DNA from: Chrysoperla carnea
Lineage: Eukaryota > Arthropoda > Insecta > Neuroptera > Chrysopidae
Reading direction: 5' to 3'
Length of the DNA stretch: 64,000 bases
NCBI RefSeq assembly: GCF_905475395.1
Contig: NC_058338.1
Coordinates: 77,201,435 to 77,265,434, forward strand
The position numbers and the translations under genes were made by a program. Below the pieces are notes generated by a model. That model saw nothing but the letters and a program-made list of their open reading frames with translations. It had not been told where the DNA came from and did no database searches. This document shows positions 58,929 to 64,000 of the stretch, piece after piece (position 1 is the stretch's first letter; each line of letters begins with the position of its first letter).

Positions 58929-61900
58929 ATAAATAATATTTGCCACATTAAACCTTACACACACAACAGTTAAATAGACAAGGGGGAGACTGAATAAATG
59001 CGGATTGGATTGAAGGATCGACCGACTGACTGATGGATGAACAGGCCAACAGACTTAACAACAATCAACATAGTTAAATTTCATGGTTCAAATATTCGAG
59101 TTGAAATATTATAAACAATACATAAAACCATACATATTACAAATGGCCTACTTTCTTAATGGCCATCCACAATATACACACATACACACACAACATATCG
59201 TCTATCTGTCTGTCGACAGAACAAACCTATATATTGTTGATCATCATTTGTATGTATTTTTATATTCACTTGTGATCAAAAAAGTTGAACAGATCATCAG
59301 AAAACACGCAAAAATTAAAAATCGAAGTAAAATAGCAAAATTTTTGATCGATTTTTAACTTTTCTTCCAAGGAAGAGTTAGAAAACAAAATATTTTATAT
59401 TTATCCAAATGAAAGAGAATAGGGAATATTCATGAAATTTAAAATTGATTAAACATTTTTTTTTCCGTAACTTTATTTGCTCGAAATTTGAAATAAACCA
59501 TTAATTTAAAATTAATTAAAACTTGTAAATAATTAGAAACTAATTAATATTTATTTTGCAAAGTCCACTTTAATTAAAAATAATTGTGACAATTGTTTCG
59601 ATTTTTACATCATATTCATACAAATGTGAAGTTTAACAAAATATTTCTGTTTATATAGTAAACATTAGAAAAAGGATATACATTGCTTATGTGTGTTAGA
59701 CAAAAACAGACATAAATATGGATTTCCACAAACTAAAGCTCTCATCAATCAATTAAAATTAATTAATAAAAGTACAAATTTGGTGAGAAAAATTCAAATT
59801 TATAAAACGGACGCGACGTTATAATACGTGGCTTGTCAGACTTATTGACATAATGTATGGTATTAATTATTTATATTTTGTATGGTATTACCATGGATAT
59901 ATACTATAATTACTACATAAGAGGGTATTACACCTGTAGTAAACAGTACATTGAACTGTCACCAACTGCCAGCTCACATATTAATACGTCATCAGCAGAG
60001 AGCGCCAAAAGGACTGCGTTTAAACATTTCAAAATTATTCTCTATTTTAAATATTTTTTTACACTTAAGTACAGTATTTTTAAACGGTATTTATATTTGT
60101 TACTATGTTATAACGGTGTAAACAATGAATTAAAAATATAAAAATATATTCACTTATAATTGTCGTATTATTTAAATAATTTACTAAAGCTGAAAATTGT
60201 TATACAGATTGTGTATGTGGGTTCTTATTAAGAACGCTAGATAGAGTATCTCTTAGCTGCAAATCCCAATAGTTACACGCTCTAAAACATTATTGATACA
60301 ATCCAAAAAAATATGATTCGATAGTATTTCCAGGTGGGTCAATATTTCTACACATTTAAGTGTACTATTTCGTACATATGTTTATTGAAACATTCACAAA
60401 TATTATTCAATGTTATTCTATTATTGCTTGTTTGAGAGTCGCGGTGCGGTGTAATTATTTATTAACGATGCATTCAATTTATTCATTCATCAAAGTTAAC
60501 TAATACTCAGATATATAGCAATAACAGATAGATGGATACATGGAGTACAATAATACGAAAGAGAAGATATAGTACCTGGAGTCCAAAATACTTTGAGTCA
60601 TTCTCGTGAGTTTCTCGAAAGATAGTCCTCTTTACTGTACATTACTGGCATTAGTTGTATTGAAATGAAGGCATTTTTTTCAGAAATGCAGATAGGTTGA
60701 AGATGAGTTTTGCAAAAACAGGCAAAAATTTTGATTCTTCTGATTGTCTAATGTTTCAGATACGAAAAATGATGAACCTTCAATCTAACAACATAATGTA
60801 CGATTGATACAGAGGGTGTACTAAATTTTACAAATATGCTCTTGTTATTTTATAGGATTATAAATATAGATCAACGAAATATAAGTGAAAAAAAGACATC
60901 TTATTCAAGCAAAGACATTAAAAATAACAATTGAGGCTGTTGCTAGACACTCAGAGATAAACTTGAAAGGGAAACATGTGCTGTTCCCTGGATTGAACTG
61001 AAATGATAACATGTTGAAGAGATTTCGCTCACCTACAATCGATTCTAGGTATATTCGAATGTGAACCATGATACACTATATACACGGTTACACGTTTCTA
61101 TGGAAAGTTGTTGAACATTTTAATTTTAAAAATGAAATAATGAAGTGTTACGAAATAACAGTGTTACTAAACGGAGATAATTTTGTGATATTTTAAAGCA
61201 TTAAAAAACAAATCAATGTAAATTTTGATCATATAGATAGGCACTACACTTTGCCCTATGGTGTATTTGTAAACTAAAGCTAGTCAGTCGGCCTATCGTT
61301 GTATTTCATATTTGTTTGCGTTGTATATTTTATCCTTTATACATCTTCACAGTTTTTGCACATTTTTGAAATACTCAATTGTCTTCTATTGTTTTAAATA
61401 AAAAAATTAAATATTTCAAAATCATTAAAAATATTATATCTATGGATTGTTTAAACATTTTTCTAAACTATGTAACTATGATGAATGTGTATAAATTTAA
61501 CAATTTTTGAAACGTTTATTTACCAAACAACTCCCTTATTGCGTGCACATAGTACAAAATGTAGAATTTTTTCAAAATAAAAAATATTTTTGTATTTTTT
61601 GACTAGTTTTAAGCAAAAAAGTACTCCTGTGATTTTTTATCTAGACGCTTAGTTTTCAAAATTAAAAATACAATATTCGATTTTAAGAAAAATGTGTTAT
61701 TTTTTCAAAATCTGAGGAAATTCCCTTAGCTAACGCAGCTCTTACGCTATGAATTTTATTATCTTTATGTGCAAGTCGGTAATATTATTTTTCATTCATA
61801 AAAGTTTAGTTTTTAAAATATGATTGATTTCCATAGAAACAAATCAGAAATGAACTTTGATATTTTAATGTAAAAGAATAACATAATAAAATATAATTTC

Positions 61901-61971
61901 GAATTCATAATAAAATAAAAAATTCATAAAAGAAATATTTAAATAAATTTTAGTTTGTACAGATAAATAGT

Positions 61972-62888
61972 ATGCCAAAAAGTCGTAAAAAATCCAAACA
62001 AGATGATGGCTTTGCCAGTGTCAATGCTTCGCCATCAATACCAGGTACACCCAGCTACATGATAGATCCAGATGAATTGGATACAGAAGACATATATCCA
62101 TATATTTTAAAAGCCAAAGACGAATTTGAGAATATTGAAAAAGAAGGTCGTGATTTTAATGAAGTGGAAATCGAAGCATTCAAAAAGTATACAGATGTCG
62201 TTAAAAAATACTTGTCTTATTTAGATGAAGAAATCCGAAAATTAGGTGATTTATTATTATTTTTATTCGTTTTGAAAATTTAATAACAGAAACATGTTTG
62301 AGTAATTAAACAAGTACTACAAGAACAACATAACGTGAAAAAATTTACACAACTGTCAGAATTCGAGTATTTTTTCAGTTTCTATTATATATGTTTTTGC
62401 AGACTGTTGTTAAGGTATGATATAATAATAAACAACTATGCCAAGTTTCATACCGATAGTACTACCTTAAGGTAGAATGTAACAAATGCGTAACTGTACA
62501 TAATACTGATACATTGTACGTATTCATATACAAATTTTACACACAGAGCTGCATTCTGTTTACATTCTGTAAACAAGTGGGTTTACGGACATTCTACCTT
62601 AACTATTTTTCAACGGTAAGCATACGAATAACTATAAGGTAATTGAATCAACATCATTTGACAAAAAAGTCACTATTTCTATACTCTCAAATTTTTGAAT
62701 TTGTAGAATTAAATGGTGGCGGTGAAGATGAAATTGCAGAGATAAAAAATATTGTTAAAGAATTACGCGGTGAGAATAAAAAGAATATTGCACGACTAAG
62801 CAGACTTCAACAAGGACGAACCGAAAAAGAAAGACAATTAATTCAAACCAAAAAAGAATTACAGGATCTACAAAAAAGTGATGATTAA
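61972..62888 (+). CDS. small charged coiled-coil protein, unrecognised, 2 exons
   Basis: Exon 1 is 61972-62245 and exon 2 is 62707-62888. The donor is AG|GTGATT and the acceptor TTTGTAG. The phases agree (1 nt + 2 nt) to give 151 aa. The N-terminal 30 residues are basic and then Ser/Pro-rich (MPKSRKKSKQDD, SIPGTPSYM). Residues 34-90 are acidic and heptad-like (DELDTEDIYPYILKAKDEFE). Residues about 93-151 form a strongly charged helix (EIAEIKNIVKELRGENKKN, QLIQTKKELQDLQKSDD) that should make a coiled coil. No signal peptide or membrane segment. A TTTGTACAG just before the ATG could be a 3' splice site of a 5' UTR intron. I do not recognise the family. The composition suggests a cytoskeletal, ciliary or scaffold component, but that is a guess. 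Confidence 0.78.
62467..62602. mobile_element. 136-bp TTAA-flanked MITE in the intron of the coiled-coil gene
   Basis: TTAAGGTAGAATGT at 62467-62480 is matched exactly inverted by ACATTCTACCTTAA at 62589-62602. TTAA at both ends fits the piggyBac target-site duplication, with GGTAGAATGT as the terminal repeat. Non-coding. Confidence 0.65.
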
Positions 62889-62944
62889 CAATATTTTATA
62901 CCGTATTGTACCGTACTGTCAATAATATACGTTACATAACATTC

Positions 62945-62950
62945 AATAAA
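62945..62950 (+). terminator. polyadenylation signal of the coiled-coil gene
   Basis: AATAAA 57 bases after the stop codon at 62886-62888. Confidence 0.7.
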
Positions 62951-64000
62951 GTTTATATATTTTTTAATTAATTTCAAAATTAAGTATGGATAGCTTTGCG
63001 AGTTAAATTTATATGCTCCCAGAAATGCCATTTTCTGCCCAGTATACATTTTGACAACTACTTTGATAAAGGACAAAATTTTAGAAGCTGTTTGGATTTC
63101 CCTTTCCAGGATTCCGAAAAATCTTAAATCATAAAAATGATGACAATTCGCTTGATATTCAAAAGAGAAAACAATTGAATAAATACATGCAAAAATCATT
63201 CGACAAGATATAATTAAAGAGAAGTTGTTGGTTGAATATCGTCTTAAGCAGAAGCATAATAATCAATTTTAGGGTTGTGGTTGAATTAAAAATTGCCGGG
63301 CTACCTGAAAGAGAAACGATCATCTCAGCAGTGACTGTAGAACAAAAAGTCTTTTTAATAATTTATTAACAAATAGAGAATTCAACGTCCTCAAGTTTTT
63401 CCAGATTGTTTATCGCAAATTTGAAAAAACAGTATCTGAATGTTAAAATTTATTTAACGAATGAGCAGACAATGTGTCTTTACGTTTATAAAGTAATAGA
63501 AAAATTTTAACGAACCTTTATAAACCATAATCATTGTTGCAGCAAAAAATATACACAAAATACACAAATATAAACAAAATCAATAAATCTTGAAAAAAAA
63601 AAACACTAAAAAGATAAGAGCACTAAAACAAATCACATATAAAATTAAATAAATCCACTCAAGAAAAAAAAGTAAGAATTTAATAAAATATTAAAATTAT
63701 TAACAATAATTGATCATAATAATAATAAAACAAAAAAAAATAAACATCCTTAAATTACTGACAATTGATTTTGTATAAGGAGATCCACAAATAAGTATAT
63801 TATTTCATATAATTTGTAAATAAATGTTTGAAATGAATACAAACATTATTTACCTATTATAAGTAATAGTTAATAATTTTAATTTTATTATTATTTCATA
63901 TGTGTAATAAATACAGAACGATTTATTCATAATTATAAAAACTATACACATGCAGATGAAATGAGCAAATTAACATTTGTTTAGTTTAAAATTACGTTGG
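62951..64000. other. downstream flank
   Basis: AT-rich sequence with A-runs. I see no supported gene, RNA or repeat in it. Confidence 0.4.

Larger units (their letters stand above)
39140..61900. other. gene desert between pointed P1 promoter and the coiled-coil gene
   Basis: About 22 kb without a supported host gene. It holds foldback, Helitron-like, SINE-like and dispersed repeats, listed separately, in an AT-rich background. If pointed has a P2-type promoter upstream, as in other insects, part of this may be intron or regulatory DNA. I did not find SAM-domain exons. Confidence 0.45.

Noticed and set aside
1..64000. CRISPR arrays, operons, prophage or bacterial genes
   Set aside because: No regularly spaced identical repeats with unique spacers and no run of adjacent prokaryote-style ORFs. 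All supported genes are spliced eukaryotic genes.

Overview
This window is nuclear DNA from an intron-rich, strongly AT-rich animal genome, almost certainly an insect. The evidence is spliced eukaryotic genes with GT-AG introns and AATAAA polyadenylation signals, an ETS protein whose DNA-binding domain reads as insect Pointed, and a dense load of MITEs, foldback elements, Helitron-like and tRNA-derived repeats. The insect order cannot be fixed from the sequence alone.

Layout. About 0.7-4.3 kb (+): a seven-exon kynurenine/glutamine aminotransferase gene (PLP fold type I) with a probable mitochondrial presequence. About 4.7-5.8 kb (-): a two-exon ARL16-type small GTPase, convergent with the aminotransferase. 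About 6.6-15.5 kb: gene-free, with nested inverted repeats, tRNA-like modules, a SINE/MITE-like dispersed repeat and two large degenerate foldback elements. About 15.5-39.1 kb (-): the ETS transcription factor gene pointed, P1-like isoform, in six coding exons. The first coding exon (38.7 kb) is separated from the glutamine/histidine-rich second exon by a 19.9-kb intron full of MITEs, Helitron-like pieces and a pogo/Tigger relic. A TATA-plus-initiator core promoter candidate lies at 39.1 kb.

About 39.2-61.9 kb: a 22-kb gene desert. It holds a 465-bp foldback MITE, a 1,632-bp element with nearly identical 513-bp inverted arms around a small acidic ORF, Helitron 3' ends with hairpins, and more dispersed repeats. 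About 61.97-62.95 kb (+): a two-exon gene for a small, charged, coiled-coil protein that I do not recognise, with a TTAA-flanked MITE in its intron.

The genes do not form a functional unit. They are independent loci. The most interesting structures are the young long-arm foldback element with its ORF, the pair of inverted coding relics bracketing the pointed P1 promoter, and the variety of palindromic repeats. I found no convincing new multi-gene system, CRISPR array or operon.
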